Positions 45,150-55,211 of a stretch of 64,000 nt of DNA are shown one piece after another. The notes under the pieces were generated by a model. The model was not told the DNA's origin. It did not search any database and saw only the letters and a list, made by a program, of their open reading frames with translations. Position 1 is the stretch's first letter, and every line of letters begins with the position of its first letter. Source of the DNA: Pyropia yezoensis (Eukaryota > Rhodophyta > Bangiophyceae > Bangiales > Bangiaceae); assembly GCA_009829735.1 (NCBI GenBank), contig CM020619.1, forward strand, positions 26,438,063-26,502,062, given 5' to 3'. A program made the position numbers and the translations under genes.

Positions 45150-45785
45150 CGCTCGGCCTTTTCTGCCGCGTCCACCGCCGCCCAGTAGCGGACGACGGCG
45201 CGGCGAGCGGCGGCGGGGTCCACGACGGGGATTCCCGCCACCGACGCGGCCAGCTGGGGCAGTGCCCGCTTGGTCGCCCCGTACGCGGCGTAGCCGGCGG
45301 TGGCGCCCCCCGCCGAGCCGGCGCCCTCCATCAAGTAGATGAGCCCGCCGGGGGGGGGGAAAGGGCGCCCATGGCAAGCGCCGCAGCACGGGTGGCGAGC
45401 AGGCTGCCGGTGTGGTTGGTGGCCACACAGCACACCACCTTGTCGGGCGCCAGGGCCGTCAGCGGCACGCGGGTGCTCCCAATCGTCCCCGCTTTGTTGA
45501 TTCACACGTCCAGCCGAAAAGCACCAACGACGCGTACGCGACGAGCTCTTCCACCGCCGCGGGGTCTGCCACGTCTGCGGCGGTACCCCAGACGCGCCGC
45601 GGTGGCGGGGTGAGCGCGGAGCCCGGCTCGCCGACGGAGGTGGCGGCGGCGGCGACGGCGGCCGCGCTATCGGCGCCGCCACCGGGTACAGCGCCGCAAC
45701 GACCGCCTCGAAGCGGTCGGACCGGACGACCCGGCCGCCGGCAGCAAGGAAGGCGCGGCATGTGCCAGGCCCACGCCCCGCCCCC
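45150..45785 (-). pseudogene. NOL/NYC1-like short-chain dehydrogenase, pseudogene
   Basis: SDR features appear in order: a Rossmann start (RAFLAAGGRVVRSDRFEAVV), a DV*INKAGTIGSTR block where DVWINNAG is expected (45489-45510), TNHTGSLLATRAALAMGAL, GLIYLMEGAGSAGG, and the catalytic Y-x3-K in YGATKRALPQLA (45269-45283). The 'MEGAGS' context plus YGATK is characteristic of NOL/NYC1 chlorophyll b reductase-like proteins. Defects seen are a TGA where Trp is expected, a shift at a run of nine C and at least one other frame change. The glycine-rich nucleotide-binding loop is cut by the 1.5-kb TIR element on its 5' side. Confidence 0.72.
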
Positions 45786-45787
45786 TA

Positions 45788-47297
45788 GTGTCTATTCTAC
45801 TGACCGCCTCATTTGAGGCGATCGCCTCATTTGAGGCGATCGCATCATTTGAGGCGGTTTTTGAGCGCCATTTTTCGAGGTCTTCCGCTCGTCGGAGAAG
45901 GCATTTGACGCCAGAAATGGACTCAGCGCATTCAGTTTGCCTTTGGGGAAAACAGCGGGACCCCAAGGACGACAAAAAGTCATCGGTCGGCGACTTTTTT
46001 CCGCGCCGCAGACGCGCGTTCCGGCGTGGTAGGCGACCACTGTAGAGACCGTCCAGCACGCCATCCACATGGGCAGTTTCTACTTCCTTTTGCCCGTCTC
46101 TGCAGTCTTCCCCACCCGCCGTGCGTGTACCCTTTCCCAGTGCCTCCGTTTGCATCATTCTTCCTTTTTGTCGAAGCCAACCTCCCCCGATACTCCCTCT
46201 TGTTTCCTGTCCTCCACCACAGGGAGAGGCGCGAGACCGTCGGCTACGCCTGCCACGGTCGCCACCCTTGTGTGCTACTCCATGCCTGCACCGCCTAGTT
46301 CTCTCTCCCCGCCCGCTCGCCTGCGCCGCTCAAGCACGCCATGGCCCCTCCCCCCCGCCTCCCCCGCTCCAGCTGTGGCACCCCCCCGCCACCCAACTGC
46401 CAAGGCCTCGTGCAGACCCAGCACGCTCGCGCAGACGCGGTGACACGTCACGCCCACGTCCCCCTCCAGGGAGGGTCTCACCCCCACGCTGGTGACATTC
46501 AGACGAGCGCCGCCGCCGCTCCTGTTGCCGACTCGTCGCAGCAGCCGCCACTGCCGCGACCGTAGGCGCTCTTGGCAGGCGCCCTACAGGGGGGAACGGC
46601 GACAACGGCGTTTCTCCACCGCTGTAGGGGAAGGGGAGAGGCTGGAGGCGTCCTCACTGTGGTTTGGGACGGGCGCGGCCGCGAACCGCGGCATCTGCGT
46701 CGCGCATGAGCGGGTCCAGTCTTTCACGCGCCGCCCTCGCCGCAGACTCACCCCACTCCTCCTTCTCATGCTTCTCCCCCCCCCCCTCCGTCTCTCCTCA
46801 TGTACTGCTGCCGCCCCCCCCATACCCCTCTAACGCGGCCTGCCTGCTGGCGGTCTCCCGGCAGCTGCGTTCGGGACATCCCCGCCCTCGTGCGACCCTG
46901 TAACCTTTCACGCCGCCCCACGAGACCTGTTTTTGCCCATCGGCCTGGCAAACCGCCGCACCGCGGGGCGGCGCATTTTCCCGTACGCGGTCGACGGGAT
47001 GTATGCTGGATCCGTCGTTCCCACCGCCGCCGCTGCCGCCCCCGCCCCCGCCGCCCCCGCCACAGCCAGTCCCCGCCGCACAAAGGGAAAGGGAAGGGGG
47101 TGGGGAGTGTCCCTAGCGGGAGAGAAGCGGAGGGAGGTGGCCAGGGGGGGCTGCAGGCGGAGCGGATGCTGTCTGGGGCGGGTACCGACAGCCTCTTCTT
47201 TGTCAGACGTGTCAAAATCGGCGATTTCCGGTGATGGGAGCCTCATTTGAGGCTCGAGGCCGCCTCATTGGAGGCGAATGTGCAGTAGAATAGACAC
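45788..47297. mobile_element. TIR DNA transposon, 1510 bp, TA (or CTAG) target duplication
   Basis: Perfect 15-bp terminal inverted repeats GTGTCTATTCTACTG, flanked by TA on both sides (CTAG if counted wider). Just inside are palindromic subterminal repeats GCCTCATTTGAGGC: three variants on the left (45806-45855) and two on the right (47240-47275). I find no transposase. A minus-strand frame at 45790-46050 (TDDFLSSLGSRCFPQRQTEC) is the most coding-like piece but is not recognised. The TA duplication suggests the Tc1/mariner/pogo superfamily. Probably non-autonomous. Confidence 0.8.
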
Positions 47298-48147
47298 TAG
47301 ACCCACCGTTGGCTTCCGCCGGCACCCCCCCCCTCTCCCCTTTCCAGCAACCCCGCCATTGGCTGGTGCCGGCACCCCCGCCCCCCCCCCACGCTTAGTT
47401 AACGCCCAGTCGTCCGGCTCTTCTGGCTTTTCAAGACGAACGCGGCTCTGGTTGGCTGTCACGATTCAATTACGACCGTTCATTCGTCAGAGCCGAGTTT
47501 CTCAGCCTCGGCAGCAAGCCTTCAGCATTGCCGCCCATATTTCAAGCAGGACGACCACGTGGCTCCCGCCACCCCTCTGGTGAGCCCCCTGGGGGGGAGG
47601 AAGGTGTCGACTTCCTGTCAAAAGTATGAGCTACTTTTTTATCAAGGGGTCTCGCTTTCATCCTGTGCACCTTCTGCTTCAGCACCGTCTGCGACCGCGG
47701 GCTGCTCTGCGTCCCGCTCGTCCGCGCATCGCACGGCACGTCTCACGTGCTTGCCGCGACGCCCGCGGCAGGGTACGGCTGGGATAGTTCCACCTCGCGC
47801 TTATTTATGTCCATGAGTGCCGTCCGCTTTACGCGAGGATGCCAGGAGCAGGGGGAAGGGGTCAGCGTGGTTTAATGCCGCGTTCGGCCGCCCCTCCACC
47901 GTACATATGCCCATCCATGCCTAAACTGCCAGTGTGGAAACACGTACGTCCTTTCTTTATTGTCCTCCGCCATGTTGAGATGTCCTCAGGAAGACGGCAC
48001 AGCGACTGCACCGGTGCAGCAGCGCTACTGCACCAGCGCCGTGGACCGTCTGTTGGCGTCGGATCCCGGAGCGTGCGCGCAGGCAAACCGTGATCCGGCC
48101 TATCGTCCTCGATCCTGATTCACACCTCTGAGGGAGGCCATAGAGGC
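47298..48147. other. No gene supported
   Basis: Mixed GC-rich and moderately AT-rich sequence with only short frames. The first ~120 bases on the minus strand could continue the interrupted dehydrogenase N-terminus (GGSR-like glycine-rich reading), but this is weak. Confidence 0.5.
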
Positions 48148-48214
48148 CGAAATTGGGACGCGCCAGCTTTCGCATCGGGGACGGACAGGGAAATGGGGAC
48201 GCGTCTCAATTTCG
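48148..48214. repeat. 15-bp inverted repeat sharing the MITE core sequence
   Basis: CGAAATTGGGACGCG at 48148-48162 pairs with 48200-48214 at 14 of 15 positions. The AATTGGGACG core matches the terminal repeats of the MITE at 48273-48735, so it may be a second, smaller relative. Confidence 0.5.
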
Positions 48215-48272
48215 TCGTTCGCGGTCTCTGTGAGTATCCCTCGACCACTGATACTTTAGCACGTTGCAAGTA

Positions 48273-48735
48273 TTGCAGGCGTCCCAATTTTGGCGGTGTG
48301 CTCGAAGACAAGAGTTCAACAGCGGTTGACCAATGGCGTGCATCAGATCTTGCTGTCGCGACCAATGGCAGCCTTGGAGCGGGGTCCGTTGTTGTGCAAA
48401 CAGAGCGATCGGAGATTGCCGACCGATTTCTGAGCCGATCTGCCGGAGAATCGAGAACGACTGAGCCTTCCCAACTGTTCCTGCCCAGGACTCGCCTGAG
48501 ATCGAGGAAAAAGAGGGGAGATCGTTGGAAAGAACAACAGTATTCTGGCCAATGAGCTCTCTGATGGAGAAGCCTCAGGACATGGGGCCAATCGCGTACT
48601 TCTGGGATCCGAGAGCTTATGCATTACTGCGCCGTTCTCATGCCCTTCTCAAACGTCATTGGCTGACGTGCTGTCAGCCACCTGTTGTTGTGCAGTTGTA
48701 CACATGCACAACCGCCAAAATTGGGACGACTGCAA
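48273..48735. mobile_element. MITE, 463 bp, TA-flanked
   Basis: Inverted ends of about 24 bp with the core CGTCCCAATTTTGGCGG and outer TTGCAG/CTGCAA, flanked by TA at 48271-48272 and 48736-48737. No coding capacity seen. The TA duplication again suggests a Tc1/mariner-like origin. Confidence 0.75.
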
Positions 48736-49946
48736 TACACTTTTCAAAGGCGAGATGTAATTCAAAAAGCGAGAATAGCCGGCTTAACTATGCGTGCCCC
48801 CGGCCCCCCCCCGGCCCCCCTCCCAGCAACCCTCTTGCTTTCATCCAGTACGCTCGACCACAGATTGGCCGAGCGTATACTCTTGCTACGCACACTTGAG
48901 AACTGGCACGGATATGTACTCACACGCTCTTTTGAAAAAACTGCCACTGTCAGACAGTTCTCACACTCACTTTCAGAATTTGGCCGGGGCCAATACCGTA
49001 CGCTAAGCTCAAATTGCTACGCTTGAAGAGCCCTGATTGAAAGCACTTCACGCACTAGCTCAGTCCTTGTCGGTGACAGTGGCGGCGGATGTGGCTAAGT
49101 ACGTACATACAGACGAGTCTCCGACCGCCACCTCCCGAGCCGTCTGCCATCTGGCCCCATGGGCCCATGAAAGCCCTGCAGAGCTCCCGCTGTCTCAGCC
49201 AAAGGCACACCCCGTCTGCTCGCTCAAGCCACCACCTTTGGTGCACCACCCCCCCCACAAGTACCTCGGCCGGTCACATCTCGGGTTGGGCGTGTGTGGC
49301 CCAGCACAGACCGCCGCCGCCACCCGCGCTCGCCGCTCGCAGCCACCACCCCCCTTCCCTGTCCCCACCCGCGAGCCACCCCCGCATCCCACCGCAGGCG
49401 CTGCGGCAGAACCCGCTTCGTAGCTCGCAGCCCCCCCCCTGTCCCCCTCGTCTACGCTGCCCCACTCTGCCGGGGCCACTGCTGACGCATCGTGTGCGTG
49501 CCCGGCGATTGGGGGCCGCTGCGCCGGCGGGCCGCGCGTCCGCGAGGCCATTGCGCGCATGCGCAGTCTGGGCCGCGGTGCCGTAGGTACCTCCCCCACG
49601 CCGCCTGTGCAACGCAGCCCGCACTGCGCTAGTGTACCCCCCCCCCCCCCAAGCACCCTGACCACCCACCTATTCACTTGTCCCCCATCCTTTTTCCCGA
49701 CGACAACCGCCTGCGCTGCGCACATCCGGCTGCCACTGGGCGCTCCCTCGCCCATTGTGTGGCGTCGCATTGGGGAGCGCCGTTACCTGGCGCCGCTTCC
49801 ACCCGGCTGCCCCGGCTGCTGGCGGCCCTCTTCCTCGGTCGGCGATACCCCTGCCGACACAGCCGCTGGCTCTCCGCATCTCCCCCCACCCCCCCTCTCC
49901 CCCCTTCTTCCCTGGCCTCTTTATTGTGTCCCCTCCCTACGCTGTT
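48736..49946. other. Intergenic; upstream region of the WD40 gene
   Basis: 48736-49040 is moderately AT-rich without a gene. 49040-49946 is C-rich with runs of C (for example near 49639) and only short frames. The WD40 promoter should lie here; no TATA box is obvious. Confidence 0.5.
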
Positions 49947-51545
49947 ATGTCTGCGTTCGTGCCATCTCCACCCGTGCGGTGCCGGCCATGCCATGGCGGC
50001 AGTTCGGCGGGTGCAGCGCGGGCAGTGGGGCGACGGCCCGCCCTCGGGGCGGCACTACCCATCTGGCAGCGCCCGCGGCTTCCGCCGCTGCCCCTCGAAT
50101 GTCAGCTGAGCAATGCGGACGACACGCCCGCCGATGAGCCGGTGCCTTCCCCGTCGCCATCCTCCTCTTCCTCACCTTCTTCTTCTTCCTCTCCTTCTTC
50201 CTCTTCCTCTTCCTCTGGGGCGGATGGCGCGCCTTCGGGGTCGTTCACCCCCCCCTGGCACGTTCTTGCCGCCCGCGTGTCTGCTGCCCGCGCGGCCGTG
50301 GTGGCGGAGGACAAGCGTGTGGCCGCCAATTGGCACAGCGGTACCTTTACCCAGACGGTGGTTGGGGCGCTGACCGATGTGGCCGGCGGTGCCTCCACTG
50401 GCGAGGCGGTCTGCCGTGTGTGTCTATCTGGAGGGCTCCTCGCGTGCGGCACCACGGGGGGGGACGTGGTGGTGTGGGCGCTCGCAGATGAGGCAGAAGA
50501 GGCGGCCACACCCGTGGGCCGGTGGCGGCTCTTTGACGGTCCCGTCACGGCCCTGGACTTTGACGGGGGGCGCGTCGCCGCGGCGAGTGGGGGGGGGCGA
50601 GTGCGGGTTGTGGGTGTCGCGCGGGTGGTGCGGGAGGCAAGGCGGAGGCGGCCGCGGCGAGTGGTGGATGACCTGGAAGGGGTGGGGGGGGGGTTGGCCG
50701 CAGAGGATAACCCAACCCGGCTGGCGGGCTGGGCTGGAGAAAGTGATACGACGCCCTCATCCTTGCCGCCGCCGACTGCGCCCCTGTCGGCCGCTGCCAC
50801 CGCTGCCGCGGATGCAGACGCTGCGCTCGTTGCTGCTCAGGCGGCCGCGGCCGCCGCCGCGTCGCCCGGCCCCGTCGTGGGCGCCATGTGGGCGACTGGC
50901 CACGATGCGCCCGTGACGGCAATTGCGCTCCTGCCCGGCGGGCGGGTTGCGTCCGCCAGCCTCGACGGCACGATTGTGGTGTGGCACGCGCCGACAGGCG
51001 AGCGCCTCCACACCGTCCGCGTGGGCGGCGCCGTTACAGCCATGACACTTGGCGGAGACTACCTGCTCGCCGGCACGGACACGGGCCGCGTCGCCGCCTA
51101 CTCACTCACCGCCTCGTGCGTGCACGTGCTATCGTTTGACGCGACTACCCCCGCCGCCGTGTCAGCGCTCCATATGCACGACGACACGATGCGGCTGGCG
51201 ATTGGCGGGAGCGACGGGAGCTTGCGGCTGTGGGATTTCCAGGGCGGCGCCCTCGTGTCGGCCGTCGGCGGCGCGCACGACCAGGTCGTGGTGGCGTTGC
51301 AGGGGGACGCACACAAGGTGGTGTCGGCGGGCGCTGACGGGGCGGTCAAGGTGTGGTCGGCGGTGAGTGGGGAGCTGTGGTACGCGGTGGTTGGCTTTTC
51401 GAGCGACCTGGGCGCCGTCAGCTACGAAGGGCGGGTACTCGTGGCCGACGGCACCGCGGGGTGCTGTCTGATTCACGAGTTTGATGGCGATGGGCCCTCG
51501 CCGCTGCCGCCGTTGCCGCCGTCGGGGCAGGGTCCTCTGTTGTAG
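49947..51545 (+). CDS. WD40-repeat protein, 532 aa, possibly plastid-targeted
   Basis: I chose ATG 49947 (MSAFVPSPPVR) over upstream in-frame starts because the upstream residues are translated leader-like sequence. The first ~55 residues are basic, Ser/Pro/Arg/Ala-rich with Phe at position 4, like red-algal plastid transit peptides. A poly-Ser tract (about residues 72-91) follows. The rest is a beta-propeller of about six or seven WD40 blades. The clearest are GGDVVVWAL, SLDGTIVVWHAPTGERLHTV, TDTGRVAAYS, GSDGSLRLWDFQGGALVS and GADGAVKVWSAVSGELW, preceded by an Ala-rich insertion. WD40 domains are scaffolds, so no specific partner can be named. Intronless. Converges on ORC2, with 586 bp between the two stops. 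Confidence 0.88.
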   Translation: MSAFVPSPPVRCRPCHGGSSAGAARAVGRRPALGAALPIWQRPRLPPLPLECQLSNADDTPADEPVPSPSPSSSSSPSSSSSPSSSSSSSGADGAPSGSFTPPWHVLAARVSAARAAVVAEDKRVAANWHSGTFTQTVVGALTDVAGGASTGEAVCRVCLSGGLLACGTTGGDVVVWALADEAEEAATPVGRWRLFDGPVTALDFDGGRVAAASGGGRVRVVGVARVVREARRRRPRRVVDDLEGVGGGLAAEDNPTRLAGWAGESDTTPSSLPPPTAPLSAAATAAADADAALVAAQAAAAAAASPGPVVGAMWATGHDAPVTAIALLPGGRVASASLDGTIVVWHAPTGERLHTVRVGGAVTAMTLGGDYLLAGTDTGRVAAYSLTASCVHVLSFDATTPAAVSALHMHDDTMRLAIGGSDGSLRLWDFQGGALVSAVGGAHDQVVVALQGDAHKVVSAGADGAVKVWSAVSGELWYAVVGFSSDLGAVSYEGRVLVADGTAGCCLIHEFDGDGPSPLPPLPPSGQGPLL

Positions 51546-52131
51546 GCGGTGGATGCTGTCGTCGCTTTCCTCGCTAGGGGTGCGCCGCTGGCCGCACAAG
51601 GCGTGGGGCTGAGGCTGGGGGTGTTCAGTTTCATTCTTTTCCGGGCTACCTCTGTTTTTGTTTCTTGTCTTGTTGATCGAGCTGGCTGCCGCCTTTTTGT
51701 TCTTTTTTTCTTCGTTCCCCATCCCACCCCCACCTCCTGTCTCCTCGTGTGCATATTCTTTTATCTTTCTTTTCCTTCCCCCTCGTTTCGCCCTTCCGAG
51801 GCGCTGCCCGTAAATTACGGGTCGAGGTTTTCATTTTTTTTTCAGCGCATTGACCGTCAGGATGAGTGGTCTGCGCAGCGCCCTTGCCTTGAGCCCCACG
51901 GGCCCACAATGGTGGGCCGCCTGCGGGCCAGCGAGGAGGATGGCGCCGCCTCGAGCTCCGCGCTCCACAACCCGGAAGGATGGAAGCGGCGGCACCCGCG
52001 AGCACCTACCGGCACCCACCCACCATCAGCCTCGCCAGTAGTGCCGGCGCGCAGACACAGGCACAGCCCTCCATCCGCCCCTGCCGACGCCCATGACCCT
52101 GCCTCAGCCAATCTCATCCCGCCCCCCAGCC
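51546..52131. other. 3' intergenic region between convergent WD40 and ORC2 genes
   Basis: T-rich at 51640-51850, C-rich after. No reading frame supported; presumably the two 3' UTRs. Confidence 0.6.
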
Positions 52132-53741
52132 TCAATCCTCCCCAATCCCCACCAGCACCTTGTCCATTGCAGCCCCGCCCAACAGCACGATCAGCCCGTC
52201 CGGTGCCGCCTCATTGACACGCACGACCTCGTGGTCCACCATCTCGCGTAGGACGCCATCGAGGGCGGCGGGGTTGCTCACCACAAACGCCGCCCGGCAC
52301 TTGGTGTACAATATCTCTTTCGAGACCGTCACAGTGCCGCCGGCGCCGCCACCCCCACCACCACCAGAGGCGCCGACTCCGCCCCCGGGAGCGGCACCCT
52401 CACCGGGAGTGTCACCCCCTCCCCCCCCAGACGCAGCGGCCAGGGCGGCGGCCGCCTCGGGCCCAGTGTGAATGACCTCGGCGCGGGCGGCGGCCTCGAG
52501 CTTGGCCAGCACCCGAAACACCCCACGCCCATTCGGGGTGAGGCTCTTGAGGAACATGACCGCGGCGTCGACACTTGCCCCCCCCACACCCCCCGCACCG
52601 GCCGCCCCACCAGTGCCCGCCCCCCCGCCGACCCCGGCCCCCGCGGTGCCCTCCCCCCCGCCGCCCCCTTTTAGGATGTCGACGTAATAGGCCGCCTCGG
52701 CGGTGTAGGGCTCGCCAGTCTCCACGTGGTCGTACGCCCAGAACCCCCCCCCCCACGGCACCAGCAACCCCGCGTTGACATGGTCTATCGACGCCAGTAG
52801 CGACACGCCGGGGACCGCCGCGAGCGCCGCAAGCGCCGCCTGAGACCGCGCGTCCCGGAGGCCCGGCCCGTCAATGTTGTGCACAATCACGAGATGGCCC
52901 GAACCCCCCGCCCCGCCGCCACTGCCGCCGCCGTCGCCACTCCCGTCGCCGCCAGCACGCTTCCACACCAGCGCCCCCCGCACCGCGTCGATGTAATCGT
53001 CGAGGCACCGCCGGCCGTATGTGCCATCCGCGACGGCCAGCACGCGGCGGACGAGGCTCGCCAGTGCCGCGCGGAGGGACAAGCTCGGCACGTATCCCCG
53101 CAGCACCACCACCGAGAGCCCCTCCTGCCGCGCGTGAGCGGTGCGGCCATACTCCTCAAGGAGGCCCGCCTTAGAGCCCACCCCGTGAATGAGCAGCCCA
53201 AAACCGCACCGCAGCAGGTGCTCCCAGCGTCCAAAGTGAACCTCCGCCAGCGCTGTCCGTCGAGCGACAACGGCGGGAAGGGGGGAGGGGGAGGGGGCGC
53301 CGGGGGGGGGGGGGGGGGGAGCGGCGGAAGTCCCAACTCCTTGACCGAGCGGCCAGACGTGGCGGTGCGGCCCCGGTGGGCTTCAATGTAGGTGGGGCCG
53401 CCAACGACGCCGCCGCCGCCGCCGCGGAAGCCACCGCCAGCGTCCGACGCGGCGGCAGCAGCGGCGGCGGCGACACCATGGTTCGCCCCCCCCCCGCCGC
53501 CCTCCCCTTCGGCGCCCGACGAAGAGCCGTCCGCAGAACCTTCGTCGTCTGAGCTGTGGTGGCCGCCCAAGCCGGGCGGACCCGCCGGCCGCGCCGGCCG
53601 CCGGGGGCGGCTGCCGCCGCCGCAGGCCGGCGCGCCATTGGGGCGCCTTCGCTTGGGCGGCGCGCCGTCGGCAGCGGCAGCGGCGGCCGAGCGGACGGCC
53701 GCGGCGGCGCTCCGGCGGTGAGGGACAGATGATGATGACAT
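52132..53741 (-). CDS. ORC2: Origin recognition complex subunit 2
   Basis: ORC2 is a core subunit of the complex that marks replication origins. Conserved pieces: the entry WEHLLRCGFGLLIHGVGSKA followed by GLLEEYG, VVVLRGYVPSLSLRAAL, CLDDYIDAV, the signature LVIVHNIDGPGLRDARSQAA, VSLLASIDHVNAGLL, FWAYDHVETGEPYT, and a C-terminal winged-helix-like end (VVSNPAALDGVLREMVDHEV). The N-terminus (MSSSSVPHRRSAAAA from 53741) is a disordered Ala/Gly/Arg-rich region with an acidic DDEGSADGSSSGAEGEG. The N-terminal and main frames are out of register by one base near a run of 18 G at 53302-53319, most likely a consensus error. Corrected length would be about 536 aa, normal for ORC2. Gly-rich insertions interrupt the C-terminal half. 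Confidence 0.9.
53302..53319. repeat. Run of 18 G inside ORC2
   Basis: Encodes a Pro run on the minus strand and coincides with the apparent frame change in ORC2. Such a tract is prone to length errors. Confidence 0.9.
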
Positions 53742-54155
53742 GATGGTCTTTCGTGGAGGAGAAATGCGCAGGGTAGAAGGGGGGGAGGGGAGGGCGAGGG
53801 TGGAGGTGAAGCGGGTCTGGCGGAGCGGGAGGGCGGACAAGAGGGCGTGGTGTGCGAGCGGCGGGAAAACCAGGGTTGTCACGAGAAAAACGTATACGTT
53901 TAAATTTATTAATCTATAGATTGATATATATATTTATCTATCTCGGGCTCTGCGCTTTGATTAAGAAAGAACAACTCTTGTATTGATACCACATACATGC
54001 CTCAATTCTGAGGCAATTGCGGCCACAATTGTTCGACTGAGACTGGCTGTTGTCTCACCTGAACCCTTCTCCTCATCGCACAAAAGTCCCCCCTCGGAGC
54101 GCCAGCGGGCCAACATTGTCGGAGTCACGGGGTGGCTCCCAGTGACACAAGGAAC

Positions 54156-54560
54156 TCATTCTTCCTCCAGCCCATCCTTACCGCGCCCGCCCTCACCCAC
54201 ACTATCGGTTGCACCACCACTCTCCCCATCCTCTGCAGCGACTGAACCAAAGAAGTCGAGGTCGTCCTCGCTCATTTTGACGCCGTCCAGGAGTTTGAGG
54301 TTCATGTGCACAAACATTAGCTTGGCCACCTTGTCATGGGTCAACCTGTTCCAGATGAGGGAGTGGATAGACTGCTGCGTTGAGAAGGAGCTCTCCACAG
54401 CGCAGAATGACGGCATCATGCCCGCGAGCGCCTTCCCAATCTCGCGCAGGGCGGGCGTGGAGCCCCCAAAGAGAGACCAGCAGCCCCACGGGTCCCATGG
54501 AGAGGCTACGACAGCGCGTACGTCAAAGACGGATTCAGGAGTTTGGCTATATTTAGATGT
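54156..54560 (-). pseudogene. hAT transposase C-terminal fragment
   Basis: Reads PWDPWGCWSLFGGSTPALRE, GKALAGMMPSFCAVESSFST and QQSIHSLIWNRLTHDKVAKL with MFVHMNLKLLDG, then an acidic tail (SEDDLDFFGSV) to the stop at 54156. This is the hAT dimerisation domain (Ser/Ala-E-R/S-FST...IHS..RNRL....V.KL.F...N..LL). The catalytic part is absent upstream. The fragment lies in an AT-rich island whose two edges share a similar AAAACGTAT...TTATT...GATTGA stretch (53887 and 54632). A decayed DNA-transposon remnant between ORC2 and the next gene. Confidence 0.82.
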
Positions 54561-55211
54561 GTATTCAGTTGATCCTGGACCTGATTTATTATTATACTTA
54601 TCAACGTTGATTAAGGCAATAAAAATAAAATAAAACGTATTGAGTTAATTTATTGATTGATCAAGTCAAAATCAAAAACGTTGTGTTTTTGCCAACCATG
54701 GCGAAAACGGGTGGCCTCACGCGCGAATCAAGCCGAGTACTGGCATCGTCGGATTCATGTAAATCGTCATTCCATGCAGGGGGCTTGAGAGGTCGGCTCT
54801 GTCGCGGGATCTATCGGCGTGAGGAGGTCGCAGTACGCGCTCGTCAGCTCACCCCCCCCGGGCCACTTTGAAGCCACCAATCCGCTCCAAGCCGCCCCTC
54901 GACGGCGGCCGCGACCCAACCGCCGCCGACCCGCCCCCCTGCACGACGTCACCGTCGCCGTCGCCGTCTCCCGCCCGCCTCCTGCCTCCCCTTCCCGTCC
55001 CTCGCCCCCGCGCGCCGCCCACCCCGTCTTGACCGTCTCGACATCGTTCCACGGCATCGGACCGTAACTCGGTCTGTCCACACAGTGCGGTGCCCTCTTC
55101 CCCTCCTTTCCACCTTTCCTTCTTTGCTCTTTGGGTGGTGGGACACGCTGCGACGGCCGTCACGGTTTCGACCCCCCCCCCCCCCCCCCGCCCCCTTCCC
55201 CTTCTCGCCCA
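54561..55211. other. Upstream region of the Ala/Lys-rich gene
   Basis: AT-rich to about 54680, then GC-rich with pyrimidine runs. It should hold the promoter of the gene at 55212. No element was identified. Confidence 0.5.

Noticed and set aside
49755-49946. Upstream extension of the WD40 protein
   Set aside because: The frame is open but the residues look like untranslated leader, and the plastid-type start at 49947 is more natural.
55131-55211. Start of the Ala/Lys-rich protein at 55131
   Set aside because: The first 27 codons run through a long C tract giving poly-Pro; ATG 55212 gives a cleaner start.
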